Shown here in pieces: positions 1-8,286 of a stretch of DNA of 64,000 bases. Location of the stretch: positions 310,001 through 374,000 of the forward strand of contig NZ_HG964403.1 of NCBI RefSeq assembly GCF_000612805.1, written 5' to 3'. A program made the translations under genes and the position numbers. Every line of letters begins with the position of its first letter. The first letter of the stretch is position 1. The notes under the pieces are model-generated. The model did not search any database. It was not told where the DNA came from and saw nothing but the letters and a program-made list of their open reading frames with translations. The stretch comes from Bacillus ndiopicus. GTDB lineage: Bacteria; Bacillota; Bacilli; Bacillales_A; Planococcaceae.

Positions 1-2489
1 TGAAAAATATCCAAACGAGCGCAGAAACTACTCATAATGTAAATTCGGGGAAAGTAACATTACCGGCGAATTTCCTAGCAGGTACTTATCAAGTAACACA
101 TTCAACAGAAGGTATACTGGGTGAGGTTGTAGTTAAGTATGATACAGATTGTAAAGATTTTGTGCAGCCAGCACCAGCATGTGATGACTTCATAGTTGTT
201 GTTAAAGATGCAAACGGACAAATTCGTACAGACATCACAGAGTTAACATTAAAGCAAGGTTCTATTGAAGTGAAGCAAACACCTGACGCAAATGGTAAAT
301 TCGTATTTGATTCAAATGGTAAAGACCCTGTTAATGGTGTAAAACCAGGTCAATATGATGTTTACGAAGGCAAGCAATATTTAGGTACTGTGACATTAAC
401 CTATACAGAGGCTTGTGGTTATGAGTTTGTAATCACTCAAGCGCCAACATGTCCAATATTCACATTAACGGTGAAGGATATTGATGGTAAGTTAGTAACT
501 GATGGAACTAAAGTAACTGTGAAAAAAGTAGATGGTACATCAGTAGTTACAGATGAATTAACTGTAAATGGTGAAATCACATTAGGAGATGGAACTATAG
601 CAGGTGGCTTAGAGCCAGGTGAGTATACTGTTGAAGTAGGCGGTAAAGAGGTAGGTAAATTCACGACTAATGCAGATTGTAAAGCAGAGGTTCAACCATT
701 ACCAGCATGTCCAGCATTTACATTGAGTATTGAAAATGAAGATGGACCATTAAAAGCAGGTACTAAGGTAGTAATTGAAAACAAAGCAACAAATGAACAA
801 TTTGAAGCAACTGTTGTTACAGATGGTAAAATTACATTTGCAACGAATGAAAACGGCAAGCGATATACGATTGAGCCAGGTGAATATACAGTTGTATCCT
901 ATGAGATTGAACCTGGGAAATCGGTATCATTTGGAGAGGATTTCACAGTTACTTATACTACAGATTGTAAGGATGAAGTGAAAAAACCTCGTGCATGTAC
1001 GCAATTTGAGATTACAGTAATTGGTCCAGATGGTACAACACCAAAGGTTAATACAAAAGTAATTGTAGAAGATGAAAATGGTGTTGAGAAAGAGTATACA
1101 ACAGATGGAGATGGCAAAATCACATTACCATCAACACAACAACCTGGAAAAGTAGTAGTTTATGAAGTAAATCCAGACAACTCAAAAGGTGAGAGAATTG
1201 ATGAAGTAACTGTGACTTATACCGACGATTGTAAAGGCACAGTAATCAAAAATTCTTGCTCAGACTTCACATTAACAATAAACAATAAAGATAATCAGCC
1301 AGTTGGTGCTAATGTGAAGATCACAATTAAGGATAAAGCTGGTGTAACTGTATTAACAGGTACGACTGATGCAAATGGTCAAATCAAATTTGCAGACAAA
1401 GCAAAATTAGAGCAAGACAAAGAGTATGATGTTTACAATGAAGCTGATGTGTTATTAGGCAGCATTAAAGTAAGCTACACTGATGAGGTATGTGGAGCAG
1501 TTGTGAAAGTACCTGAAAACGCTTGTCCACTATTTACATTAGAAATTCAAAATGTAAATGGTACACCACGTGCAAATGTTTCATTTGTTGTGAAAGACGC
1601 AACGGGTAAAACAATTGTAACAGGTACAACAGGCGCAGATGGTAAGGCAACAGTTCCTTATACAGTTGAACCAGGAACATATGATGTGTTTGAAGGTGCA
1701 ACAAAAATTAACTCGATTACTGTGAAGGATTGTGCAGCAGTTGTGAAGCCTAATCCACCAGTATATCCACCAGGTGGCGGTGGAGACGGAGGCACACCTC
1801 CAGGAACAGAAACTCCTGAGAAGCCGACAACACCTCCAACTGAAAAACCGGAGCCAGAAAAACCAACAACACCAGGTGAGGAAACTCCAGAGCCAGAGAA
1901 GCCAACGACACCAGGCGAAGAAACTCCAGAGCCAGAGAAACCAACGACACCAGGCGAGGAAACTCCAGAGCCAGAGAAGCCAACAACACCAGGTGAGGAA
2001 ACTCCAGAACCAGGGAAACCGACAACACCAGTTGAGAAGCCAGAAAAACCAACTTCTCCAAAGGTAGAGGAAGTAATTAAAAAGATTCCAAATATCCCAG
2101 GTATTGTTCCGGTACCACCAGCACCAGGTTCAGAGGATCCAGTACGCTATGACGTACCAAACATTCCAAAAATTGTTGAGGAATTAGCGAAAGATCCAAC
2201 GAAATTACAACAAACAATTAAAGATTTAGAAGCATTTATTAAGCAATATGAAGCATTATCTCCAGAGGAGCAAGCGTATATTGATGAGCTTGTGAATATG
2301 GATTTAGTAAGAAGTCTTCTAAATGAATTGCAAAAAGCAGCGAATGTACTTGCAGCAGCAAATAATAATCAAAACAAGCTGCCACAAACAAATGATGCAA
2401 AACAAACAACTACAATGGTTGTAGGCTTTGTATTAATGGCACTAGGTTTCGTATTATTACGTCGTCGTTTTATGACATCAGAGAAATAA
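1..2489 (+). CDS. Cell-wall-anchored repeat protein (C-terminal part; 5' end outside window)
   Basis: The frame is open from base 3 with no stop, so the gene begins upstream of the window; the GTG at 162 is an internal codon. The visible part has at least six tandem beta-sandwich-like repeats of about 75-95 residues, resembling SpaA/Cna-B prealbumin-like domains. Each begins with C-x2-F and ends in a second Cys. A Pro/Glu/Thr-rich wall-spanning region (nt 1750-2060) and a helical stretch follow. The end is a sortase signal: LPQTN (nt 2379-2393), a hydrophobic span and an RRR-containing tail. The motif has Asn where canonical LPXTG has Gly. A sortase gene lies convergently just downstream. The likely role is a surface adhesin or stalk protein; the ligand is unknown. 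Confidence 0.85.
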   Translation, partial: KNIQTSAETTHNVNSGKVTLPANFLAGTYQVTHSTEGILGEVVVKYDTDCKDFVQPAPACDDFIVVVKDANGQIRTDITELTLKQGSIEVKQTPDANGKFVFDSNGKDPVNGVKPGQYDVYEGKQYLGTVTLTYTEACGYEFVITQAPTCPIFTLTVKDIDGKLVTDGTKVTVKKVDGTSVVTDELTVNGEITLGDGTIAGGLEPGEYTVEVGGKEVGKFTTNADCKAEVQPLPACPAFTLSIENEDGPLKAGTKVVIENKATNEQFEATVVTDGKITFATNENGKRYTIEPGEYTVVSYEIEPGKSVSFGEDFTVTYTTDCKDEVKKPRACTQFEITVIGPDGTTPKVNTKVIVEDENGVEKEYTTDGDGKITLPSTQQPGKVVVYEVNPDNSKGERIDEVTVTYTDDCKGTVIKNSCSDFTLTINNKDNQPVGANVKITIKDKAGVTVLTGTTDANGQIKFADKAKLEQDKEYDVYNEADVLLGSIKVSYTDEVCGAVVKVPENACPLFTLEIQNVNGTPRANVSFVVKDATGKTIVTGTTGADGKATVPYTVEPGTYDVFEGATKINSITVKDCAAVVKPNPPVYPPGGGGDGGTPPGTETPEKPTTPPTEKPEPEKPTTPGEETPEPEKPTTPGEETPEPEKPTTPGEETPEPEKPTTPGEETPEPGKPTTPVEKPEKPTSPKVEEVIKKIPNIPGIVPVPPAPGSEDPVRYDVPNIPKIVEELAKDPTKLQQTIKDLEAFIKQYEALSPEEQAYIDELVNMDLVRSLLNELQKAANVLAAANNNQNKLPQTNDAKQTTTMVVGFVLMALGFVLLRRRFMTSEK
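1851..2045 (+). repeat. 39-bp tandem repeat in wall-spanning region
   Basis: Five consecutive 39-bp units start at 1851, 1890, 1929, 1968 and 2007. Each encodes a 13-residue E-P-E-K-P-T-T-P-G-E-E-T-P type repeat; the last unit has diverged. Such Pro/Glu/Thr repeats usually span peptidoglycan and vary in copy number between strains. Confidence 0.9.
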
Positions 2490-2500
2490 TCACAAAATGA

Positions 2501-2546
2501 AACCCCTTAAGCAATGGATAACCCATTTGCTTAAGGGGTTTTCTCT
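2501..2546. terminator. Bidirectional terminator between surface protein and sortase
   Basis: 14-bp arms 2501-2514 and 2527-2540 (AACCCCTTAAGCAA and its complement) are followed on the plus strand by a T-rich tract. It lies between two convergent genes and can serve both. Confidence 0.85.
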
Positions 2547-2554
2547 ATTTTAAT

Positions 2555-3238
2555 CTAACTAGCGATTTTAGTTAGCGCTTCTGGTGGTGCACTTAAATCA
2601 TATTGCTTTACAAAGCTTGCCTGCACAAGAAGCCTACGCACGCCTTCATCAGCACAGGTGATTAATGTTAATAGCGTTTCGTCTGCTATATCCTCAATAA
2701 CATGCACAGCAGTTGCTTCCACTACTTCAATCTTTGTAATGTGGTATTCGTAAATGGCATTAGCGTCTGTTAAATAAATAGCATCACCGATTTCAGTGCG
2801 ATAGAGTGGCCCGAATAAAATATCGCGGTCCTCAAAATAATGGGCAGCTAAAGCATAGTTGCCTTGCCCCATTACTTGTTCCGGCTTCATCGTACCAGCA
2901 CCGACTGCTAATGCGTTTTTACCTACTCCTTTTAAAATAGGGAGTTGCATATTCACCTTTGGAATGCCAATGCTACCAATGACAGGGAGGTCTTTGCGGT
3001 TTGCTTGTGCTTGTAACACTTCCCAAATTGATAAAGATTGTACCTCTTCAAAGTCAAAGTCTGCTTCTAGCGCATCGTTAAATTCAATTGCTTCTGAAGA
3101 TGTTGAAACAGTTACAAGTTCCTCGCTTAAACGTTGTACTAAAAATGCTTGAATTGGTTTAATAAAAATAAGGGTAAGGCCAACTGCAAACAACGCAATA
3201 ATTGCCAAGATATTTAAAGTCGAGCGTAGTTTTTTCAT
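2555..3238 (-). CDS. Sortase, class A-like (C60 family)
   Basis: A membrane-anchored cysteine transpeptidase that joins LPXTG-type surface proteins to peptidoglycan. The protein is 227 aa. An N-terminal signal-anchor (about residues 7-28) precedes the extracytoplasmic catalytic domain. His133 (in A-A-H-Y), Cys195 (in T-L-I-T-C) and an Arg at about 201-202 form the expected triad. ATG at 3238 is chosen over the upstream TTG at 3319 because it begins directly before the signal-anchor; its ribosome site is weak (GGTTGGTG). It is convergent with the wall-anchored repeat protein, its probable substrate. The unusual LPQTN motif leaves open whether this is a housekeeping or a dedicated enzyme. Confidence 0.85.
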   Translation of the reverse strand: MKKLRSTLNILAIIALFAVGLTLIFIKPIQAFLVQRLSEELVTVSTSSEAIEFNDALEADFDFEEVQSLSIWEVLQAQANRKDLPVIGSIGIPKVNMQLPILKGVGKNALAVGAGTMKPEQVMGQGNYALAAHYFEDRDILFGPLYRTEIGDAIYLTDANAIYEYHITKIEVVEATAVHVIEDIADETLLTLITCADEGVRRLLVQASFVKQYDLSAPPEALTKIAS

Positions 3239-3342
3239 GATTAATATAACACCAACCTTATACAAAAGAGTGCTTAAATATAGAGGGGGATACCTGATGT
3301 TTATTGGGATAAGCCCCAAAACACTGCGTTAAAATAGCAAAT

Positions 3343-3382
3343 GCTGTCTAAAACGTGGATTCATGCACCATTTCTAGACAGC
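3343..3382 (-). terminator. Terminator of the tautomerase gene
   Basis: Arms GCTGTCTA (3343-3350) and TAGACAGC (3375-3382) extend further by AAA/TTT pairing. On the minus strand they are followed by T-rich sequence, just past the stop of the 4-OT-like gene. Confidence 0.65.
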
Positions 3383-3393
3383 CTTTATCTTGA

Positions 3394-3579
3394 TTATTTA
3401 TCCATATGCAGTACGCCTGCTTTAGCGTAATGATTTGGTGACATTTCTTCGATAATAATTGAAATGTTTTCTTTTGGAGCATTCACTGTTTTTGAAACAG
3501 CTTCAGTTACTTCTTGCACTAACGCGCGCTTTTGCTCATCTGTGCGACCTTCAATCATTTTAATTGTGATGATTGGCAT
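3394..3579 (-). CDS. 4-oxalocrotonate tautomerase family protein (YwhB-like)
   Basis: A 61-residue protein beginning M-P-I-I-T-I-K. Removal of Met exposes the catalytic N-terminal Pro of this family, whose members act as small homohexameric or dimeric keto-enol tautomerases. The length is typical of the 4-OT family. A G-rich ribosome site precedes the ATG. It lies next to ywhD, as ywhB does in B. subtilis. The physiological substrate is not known for these homologues. Confidence 0.85.
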   Translation of the reverse strand: MPIITIKMIEGRTDEQKRALVQEVTEAVSKTVNAPKENISIIIEEMSPNHYAKAGVLHMDK

Positions 3580-3645
3580 AATATTGCCCCCCTCTATGTA
3601 ATTTAGTGTATATTATTAATAATAGCACAATTGGAGGTATATGAG

Positions 3646-4158
3646 ATGTTTAATGAAGAAAAACCAAAACAAAAAATGGGCTTTACCATTATAAAAAATG
3701 ACCCAACTGATGGACATAAAGGATTCGGAATCGGTTCTTTGACATTGGAAAACGTTTCCCCTGTTATTATAGATGTTGAAGAGCAAACAGCCATTGTTGA
3801 TATTGGCGCAATGCATGCAAAAAGCGATGTGGAGCGAGGCATTAAATTTACAGTAAATCGTGAGGATTCAGCAGGTGGTAAAAATTACTGGCTCGTCTGG
3901 GTAACGATTGATCATAAAGAGGATGGTCCTTACTACGCGGGCGTAACGGCATGTGAAATGGTTGTGAATCGCGAAAAGCGCAGAGGTTATAAAATTTTAG
4001 CTGATCATGTTAATAAAATGGATAAATCCATGAAGCGTCATATAATCGTAGATCATATGGATGATGTATCGAAAAAAGTACTTGCTGATTTTTTACAACA
4101 GCATAATAGCGAACTATGGCAACGCAGCGATGTGAAGCTTCACAATGATTTAGCCTAA
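3646..4158 (+). CDS. ywhD: YwhD family protein
   Basis: A 170-residue soluble protein matching the YwhD family, found almost only in Bacillaceae and Planococcaceae and without a firmly assigned role. ATG at 3646 is preceded at 8 nt by GGAGG (3633-3637), which excludes the TTG at 3631. There is no signal peptide or membrane segment. It is divergent from the tautomerase and lies between the ywhB and pbpG homologues as in B. subtilis. I infer no function. Confidence 0.85.
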   Translation: MFNEEKPKQKMGFTIIKNDPTDGHKGFGIGSLTLENVSPVIIDVEEQTAIVDIGAMHAKSDVERGIKFTVNREDSAGGKNYWLVWVTIDHKEDGPYYAGVTACEMVVNREKRRGYKILADHVNKMDKSMKRHIIVDHMDDVSKKVLADFLQQHNSELWQRSDVKLHNDLA

Positions 4159-4190
4159 TTTAAGGCGATTAGCATATTAATTAAGAAATT

Positions 4191-4376
4191 CATGATACTC
4201 AAGAGGGAAATGTCGATGAGCTGAGGGATTTGCAGAGAGGTTAGAGGAAAACGCAGATAACTTGAGAATTTCGCAGATAAGTCATGAGAAAGCGCAGATA
4301 ACTTAGGAAATTGGCAGACAAGTTATGATGAAACTCAGATAATCTAAGAAAACTCGCTGATACTTTCAAAAAGCAC
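4191..4376. repeat. Intergenic tandem array, ~21-bp period, about 9 degenerate units
   Basis: Units begin at 4191, 4212, 4232, 4253, 4273, 4294, 4314, 4335 and 4356, so the step is always 20 or 21 bp. The approximate consensus is GCAGATAACTTAWGAAAA. No gene covers it and no coding function is supported. The step equals about two turns of B-DNA. Confidence 0.75.
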
Positions 4377-4506
4377 CAAATACAAAAGCTTAAATATAAA
4401 TTAGCCCTTTCAATCACCAATTGAGTTACAGTCAATCTTTTTTTGGCATATTGCTGAAAAATAGATGAACAAAATGTGACAATTGCCTTCATTGTGCATA
4501 AGGTGG

Positions 4507-4535
4507 TTGAAAGTGCTCATGAAAAAAAGTACACT
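4507..4535 (+). promoter_or_regulatory. SigmaA-type promoter for the 4.54-kb RNA
   Basis: TTGAAA (4507-4512), exactly 17 bp, then TACACT (4530-4535). Transcription should start near 4542. No protein gene follows before the terminator at 4667. Confidence 0.6.
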
Positions 4536-4541
4536 TGTATA

Positions 4542-4716
4542 TAAGGCTTGCAGCTAGTGAGCTAGGACACTTGGTAAATGGACAAGCTATGAGAGCTATG
4601 CGGCATTTGAACCAACCCAAGCCGAATGCCCCATGATTCTCATGCTTTCGTTTGCCATAAAAGAAGGCTCTTTCTTCCCACGGAAACCGTAATTCCGGGG
4701 AAGAAAGAGCTTTTTT
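4542..4716 (+). ncRNA. Candidate structured small RNA, ~175 nt
   Basis: The segment is bracketed by a good sigmaA-type promoter and a strong intrinsic terminator (4667-4716). Inside it are an outer GCTTG/CAAGC pairing enclosing an AGCT-AGTG-AGCT hairpin, and a GGCATT/AATGCC stem near 4610-4635. A 15-codon ATG frame lies within (from about 4590, product beginning M-R-A-M-R-H) but has no convincing ribosome site. I do not recognise an Rfam family. It could also be a long 3' extension of ywhD or an antisense RNA to the pbpG 3' end. Confidence 0.4.
4667..4716. terminator. Strong intrinsic terminator, probably bidirectional
   Basis: 13-bp arms GCTCTTTCTTCCC (4667-4679) and complement (4697-4710, one bulge) are followed by six Ts on the plus strand. 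On the minus strand it lies just beyond the stop of the penicillin-binding protein gene. Confidence 0.85.
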
Positions 4717-4743
4717 GATTTCGGTTCTATTTATTAAGACGCA

Positions 4744-6795
4744 TTAGTTTCGCCAAAAGTTGCGTAATACTTCAAAGTCAAGCCAGTTCCCCCACGTATC
4801 TGGTTCAAAGATTTCAAAGGAACGACACTTTTCAGTTGGTACATCTGACTCCTTAAGGTAAACAAGTCGTTGCTTTGGACATGCATCCATCCCAAGCTTG
4901 CCTGTTTCAATATCAACAACAACGCCTTGAACCCCATCAGGTACTGGGAATACTTCATTCGCTTTACCGTTATGAATTGCTTCCATAAAATCAATCCACA
5001 CTTGCTTTGTTGCGGCCATATCTTCTTGAACAGATAAAGTTTTGCCCTGGTCATAGCCATTCCAAACACCTGCTGTAATACTTGGAGTGTAGCCAACTAA
5101 CCATTGGTCACTAATTGTTGTGCCAGATTTAGCGGCATACGTATGAGTCATACGTCCACGAATGGCAACACCCGTTGCAGGTGAGTAATCGCTATATATT
5201 GGATCGAATATGCCTGTCATCATATCTGTCAGTAAGTAAGCATCCTGTTTAGATAAAACCTGTTTTGTCTCAGGAGCCGTATATTTATAGACGACATCTC
5301 CTTGGGCATTTGTAATCGATAAAATTGTGGTTGCGTTGCGTTTTTCACCTTCAGCGGCAATTGTGTTATAGGCATTCGTTAAATCATATAATGATGTTTC
5401 GATAGTCCCAAGTGCAATAGAAGGGTTGTCCTTTTCGGTATAATTTAAATCAAAGCGTTGTAACATTTCACGAAAGGCTGTATAGCCAACTTGCTCTAAT
5501 GTTTTTACAGCATAAATATTGTCAGAAATGGCCATCGCCTGTGCAAGAGACATATCCTTTGCAGCAAACTGTCCGTTAACATTTTGTGGCTTATACGTAG
5601 CACGCCCATTATCGTAAGTGAATATAGTTTCACCTACATTTAAGAAAGTTAGCGGCGTAAAGCCATTTTCTAATGCGGCTGCGTATAGGATTGGTTTAAT
5701 GGATGATCCAGGTTGTCTTTCAGCAAGTGTAACGCGGTTAAAGGAGCTTTTACTATAATCGCGTCCGCCAACTAGTGCGGTTACAAAACCTGTTTTGACA
5801 TCCATGCTCACGAGGCCAACCTGCAAATCGGTATTAGGCATATTCTTTTGAACCGCCTGCTCAGCTGCTTTTTGGTGTGCTTGATTTAATGTCGTTTTAA
5901 TTGTCCAGCCACCTTCACTAATATTCATATTTTTAGACTCTAATATTTCGCTGGCTTCTGTCCATACTACATCTAGGAAGTAGGGAGCAATGGATTTATT
6001 TGCGACCCATTCACTATTTTTATAAACAAGTTCCTCTTTTTCAGCATGAGCTTTCTCGTTAGCGGTAATCTTCTCCTGCTGCTCCATTAAGCTTAAAATA
6101 AGCTTTTGACGATTCGTCGCCTTTTCTAAATTGGCAATCGGAGAATAATATGTTGGACCTTTAGGGATACCTGCAAGCATCGCTGCTTCTGCCAAAGTGA
6201 GATCACTTGCTGACTTACCGAAATAATAACGACTCGCTGCTTCAGCGCCATACATGCCATGTCCATAGTAGACAGTATTTAAATAGCCTTCTAAAATTTC
6301 ATCCTTTGAATAAAAGATTTCCAAACGATAAGCATATAATGCTTCGTTTATTTTACGTGTCCATGATTTTTCATGAGATAAATATAAATTTCGGGCGTAT
6401 TGTTGTGTTAATGTGCTTGCTCCTTGTACTTTACGACCCGCTTTAATATCGGCAAGCACAGCACCTGCGATACGGGAGTAGTCAAATCCGCCATGTTTAT
6501 AAAAATCTTTATCCTCAATAGCAACAGTAGCCTCCGCTAAATATGGTGACATTTTATCTAGCTCTAGCCAATAGCGACGCTCTGATTGAAAGTAATCTCC
6601 AATTTGATTATCATGCTGATCTAAAAAAACTGTTGCCTTAGGTACTGTCAGTGTCGGCGCTCCTGCAATTTGTGCATATATGCGAAGTGATAGTAACGAC
6701 ACAGCGACAGCGCTGAGTATTGCAACTGTAAATAAGGCAAGTCTTTTAGCAAGGCGCTTACGTTTTTTTTGGCGAATATAATGTTGTCGTTTCAT
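4744..6795 (-). CDS. pbpG: Class A penicillin-binding protein (PbpG-like)
   Basis: A bifunctional peptidoglycan glycosyltransferase/DD-transpeptidase of 683 aa. A short basic cytoplasmic tail and one membrane anchor (about 20-42) come first. The GT51 domain follows, with catalytic Glu94 in E-D-K-D-F and a Q-G-A-S-T-L-T-Q-Q motif. The transpeptidase has Ser364 in S-S-I-K, an S-D-N motif and Lys556 in K-S-G-T-T. ATG at 6795 is preferred because GAGGTGATTG lies 7 nt upstream; the TTG at 6801 overlaps it. The place beside ywhD and speB matches B. subtilis pbpG (ywhE), one of the sporulation-associated class A PBPs. The spermidine synthase gene usually next to it is missing. Confidence 0.85.
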   Translation of the reverse strand: MKRQHYIRQKKRKRLAKRLALFTVAILSAVAVSLLSLRIYAQIAGAPTLTVPKATVFLDQHDNQIGDYFQSERRYWLELDKMSPYLAEATVAIEDKDFYKHGGFDYSRIAGAVLADIKAGRKVQGASTLTQQYARNLYLSHEKSWTRKINEALYAYRLEIFYSKDEILEGYLNTVYYGHGMYGAEAASRYYFGKSASDLTLAEAAMLAGIPKGPTYYSPIANLEKATNRQKLILSLMEQQEKITANEKAHAEKEELVYKNSEWVANKSIAPYFLDVVWTEASEILESKNMNISEGGWTIKTTLNQAHQKAAEQAVQKNMPNTDLQVGLVSMDVKTGFVTALVGGRDYSKSSFNRVTLAERQPGSSIKPILYAAALENGFTPLTFLNVGETIFTYDNGRATYKPQNVNGQFAAKDMSLAQAMAISDNIYAVKTLEQVGYTAFREMLQRFDLNYTEKDNPSIALGTIETSLYDLTNAYNTIAAEGEKRNATTILSITNAQGDVVYKYTAPETKQVLSKQDAYLLTDMMTGIFDPIYSDYSPATGVAIRGRMTHTYAAKSGTTISDQWLVGYTPSITAGVWNGYDQGKTLSVQEDMAATKQVWIDFMEAIHNGKANEVFPVPDGVQGVVVDIETGKLGMDACPKQRLVYLKESDVPTEKCRSFEIFEPDTWGNWLDFEVLRNFWRN

Positions 6796-7043
6796 TAACA
6801 ATCACCTCGTTGTTCGAGTGCTAGGCACATATTTTGTGTTATGTATAGTATGTGTCTAGACACTTAATTTTCATACAAGCATCAAAAAAATCTTTGAGCT
6901 TGTGTATATGTATACGAATAATGTCGAATAAAGGTTTCGTATTAGGCTACTTGCGCATAATAGTCAGAATAAAATACAATAAATATGGCATTAACGAGAT
7001 GCATCGTTGAGAACCGAATAATAAGAAGCAGGTGAACGACAAT

Positions 7044-7916
7044 ATGAGATTCGATGAAACATATTCAGGTAACGTATTTATTAAAAGTCATCCAAATTAC
7101 GAAGAATCAAAGGCTGTTTTATATGGCATGCCAATGGATTGGACAGTAAGCTATCGTCCAGGCTCTCGCTTTGGCCCAACGCGCATTCGTGAAGTATCGA
7201 TTGGATTAGAGGAATATAGCCCTTATTTAGATCGTGAATTAGAAGAAGTGAAATTTTTCGATGCAGGAGATATTCCATTACCATTCGGTAACCCGAAAAA
7301 ATCGCTAGAGGAAATTAAAGCTTTTGTGCGCCAACTATTAGCAGATGGCAAAGTACCAATTGGTATGGGTGGAGAGCATTTAGTGTCCCTACCTGTTATG
7401 GAAGCGGTATATGAAAAATACGAGGATTTGGCAGTAATTCACTTTGATGCTCACACAGATTTACGAACTGATTACGAGGGGGAGCCGTATTCACACGCTA
7501 CTCCTATCCGTAAAATTGCTGAGCATATTGGACCGCATAATGTATACTCATTCGGCATTCGCTCTGGCCTAAAGGAAGAATTTATTTGGGCAAAGGAAAA
7601 TGGTATGCACATTTCAAAATTTGAAGTACTGGAGCCATTAAAAGAAGTGTTGCCAACTCTTGCTGGTCGCAATGTTTATGTAACAATCGATATCGACGTA
7701 CTTGACCCAGGACATGCACCAGGCACAGGCACTGTAGATTGTGGCGGTATTACACCGAAGGAATTACTTGCTTCCATTCATGCAATTGCCAGCAGTGGTG
7801 TTAACGTTGTTGGTTTCGATTTAGTAGAAGTAGCACCAATTTATGATGTATCTGAAATGACAGCAAACACAGCAGCGAAGATTATTCGTGAAATGATTCT
7901 TGGCTGGGTGAAATAA
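7044..7916 (+). CDS. speB: Agmatinase
   Basis: Hydrolyses agmatine to putrescine and urea in the arginine-decarboxylase route to polyamines. At 290 aa it equals the B. subtilis enzyme. The binuclear Mn site of the ureohydrolase family is intact: G-G-E-H (His112), D-A-H-T-D (Asp135, His137, Asp139) and D-I-D-V-L-D-P. ATG at 7044 has AGGTG (7030-7034) at a good distance; the GTG at 7032 lies inside that site. It is divergent from pbpG. No speE lies next to it, so spermidine synthase must be elsewhere or absent. Confidence 0.93.
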   Translation: MRFDETYSGNVFIKSHPNYEESKAVLYGMPMDWTVSYRPGSRFGPTRIREVSIGLEEYSPYLDRELEEVKFFDAGDIPLPFGNPKKSLEEIKAFVRQLLADGKVPIGMGGEHLVSLPVMEAVYEKYEDLAVIHFDAHTDLRTDYEGEPYSHATPIRKIAEHIGPHNVYSFGIRSGLKEEFIWAKENGMHISKFEVLEPLKEVLPTLAGRNVYVTIDIDVLDPGHAPGTGTVDCGGITPKELLASIHAIASSGVNVVGFDLVEVAPIYDVSEMTANTAAKIIREMILGWVK

Positions 7917-8014
7917 CAGAGGCTTTATAAACGTTGATATGAAGCGGTTTGAGTGGGGTTTAGTTAAGAGCTAGCCAGGGATATTAAAATTCAAAGACTG
8001 CTATTAAGGCAACC

Positions 8015-8042
8015 TTGACGAGTCCTATCCACATGCTACAAT
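8015..8042 (+). promoter_or_regulatory. SigmaA-type promoter of the 46-codon gene
   Basis: TTGACG (8015-8020), 16-bp spacer, TACAAT (8037-8042). It points to the AAAGGAGGTG site and small ORF that start about 50 bp downstream. Confidence 0.6.
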
Positions 8043-8094
8043 AAATACGCAGCATCTAGCTCACTTCCTTTTTTCTTGAAAGGAGGTGCACTAT

Positions 8095-8235
8095 TTGCCA
8101 AAATCATCACGACAAAGAAGAACAAAGCTAAAAGAAAGAAAACAGCGTAAAGAAAGGCTAACCATCTTTCGATACGTAACGGATGTATTCCGTGTGATAG
8201 ATACCGTCTATCGTTTCTTTCGGATGATGCTGTAA
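8095..8235 (+). CDS. Small basic protein, 46 aa (possible type I toxin-like peptide)
   Basis: TTG start at 8095 behind a near-perfect AAAGGAGGTG (8079-8088). The product begins M-P-K-S-S-R-Q-R-R and is Lys/Arg-rich for about 22 residues. The second half alternates hydrophobic and charged residues (I-F-R-Y-V, V-F-R-V-I, V-Y-R-F-F-R) as in an amphipathic helix. It has its own promoter. About 50 bp past the stop, a short RNA is encoded on the opposite strand. That layout resembles type I toxin-antitoxin loci, but known toxins there are mostly hydrophobic, so function is not assigned. Confidence 0.5.
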   Translation: MPKSSRQRRTKLKERKQRKERLTIFRYVTDVFRVIDTVYRFFRMML

Positions 8236-8286
8236 CAGGAAGCAACATTCAGTATTTTTACTGGGTGGTGTTTTCTTTTTAGACAT

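Noticed and set aside
1750..2067. Two long frames (both strands) over the proline-rich region
   Set aside because: They are by-products of the 39-bp repeats read in other frames; composition is low-complexity with no start signals.
162..2489. Surface protein starting at the GTG at 162
   Set aside because: The frame is open to the left window edge and the upstream residues continue a repeat domain; the true start is outside.
4191..4376. Possible CRISPR array
   Set aside because: Units are adjacent with no unique spacers between them, they are degenerate, and no cas genes are present. The same applies to 18541-18624.
4241..4492. 83-codon minus-strand frame over the 4.2-kb array
   Set aside because: Its C-terminal third is the translated 21-bp repeat and there is no ribosome site; the repeat array explains the open frame.
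8036..8248. 70-codon minus-strand frame with a hydrophobic segment, resembling a holin-like toxin
   Set aside because: It has no ribosome site, and it is the mirror of the plus-strand 46-codon gene, which has AAAGGAGGTG and its own promoter.
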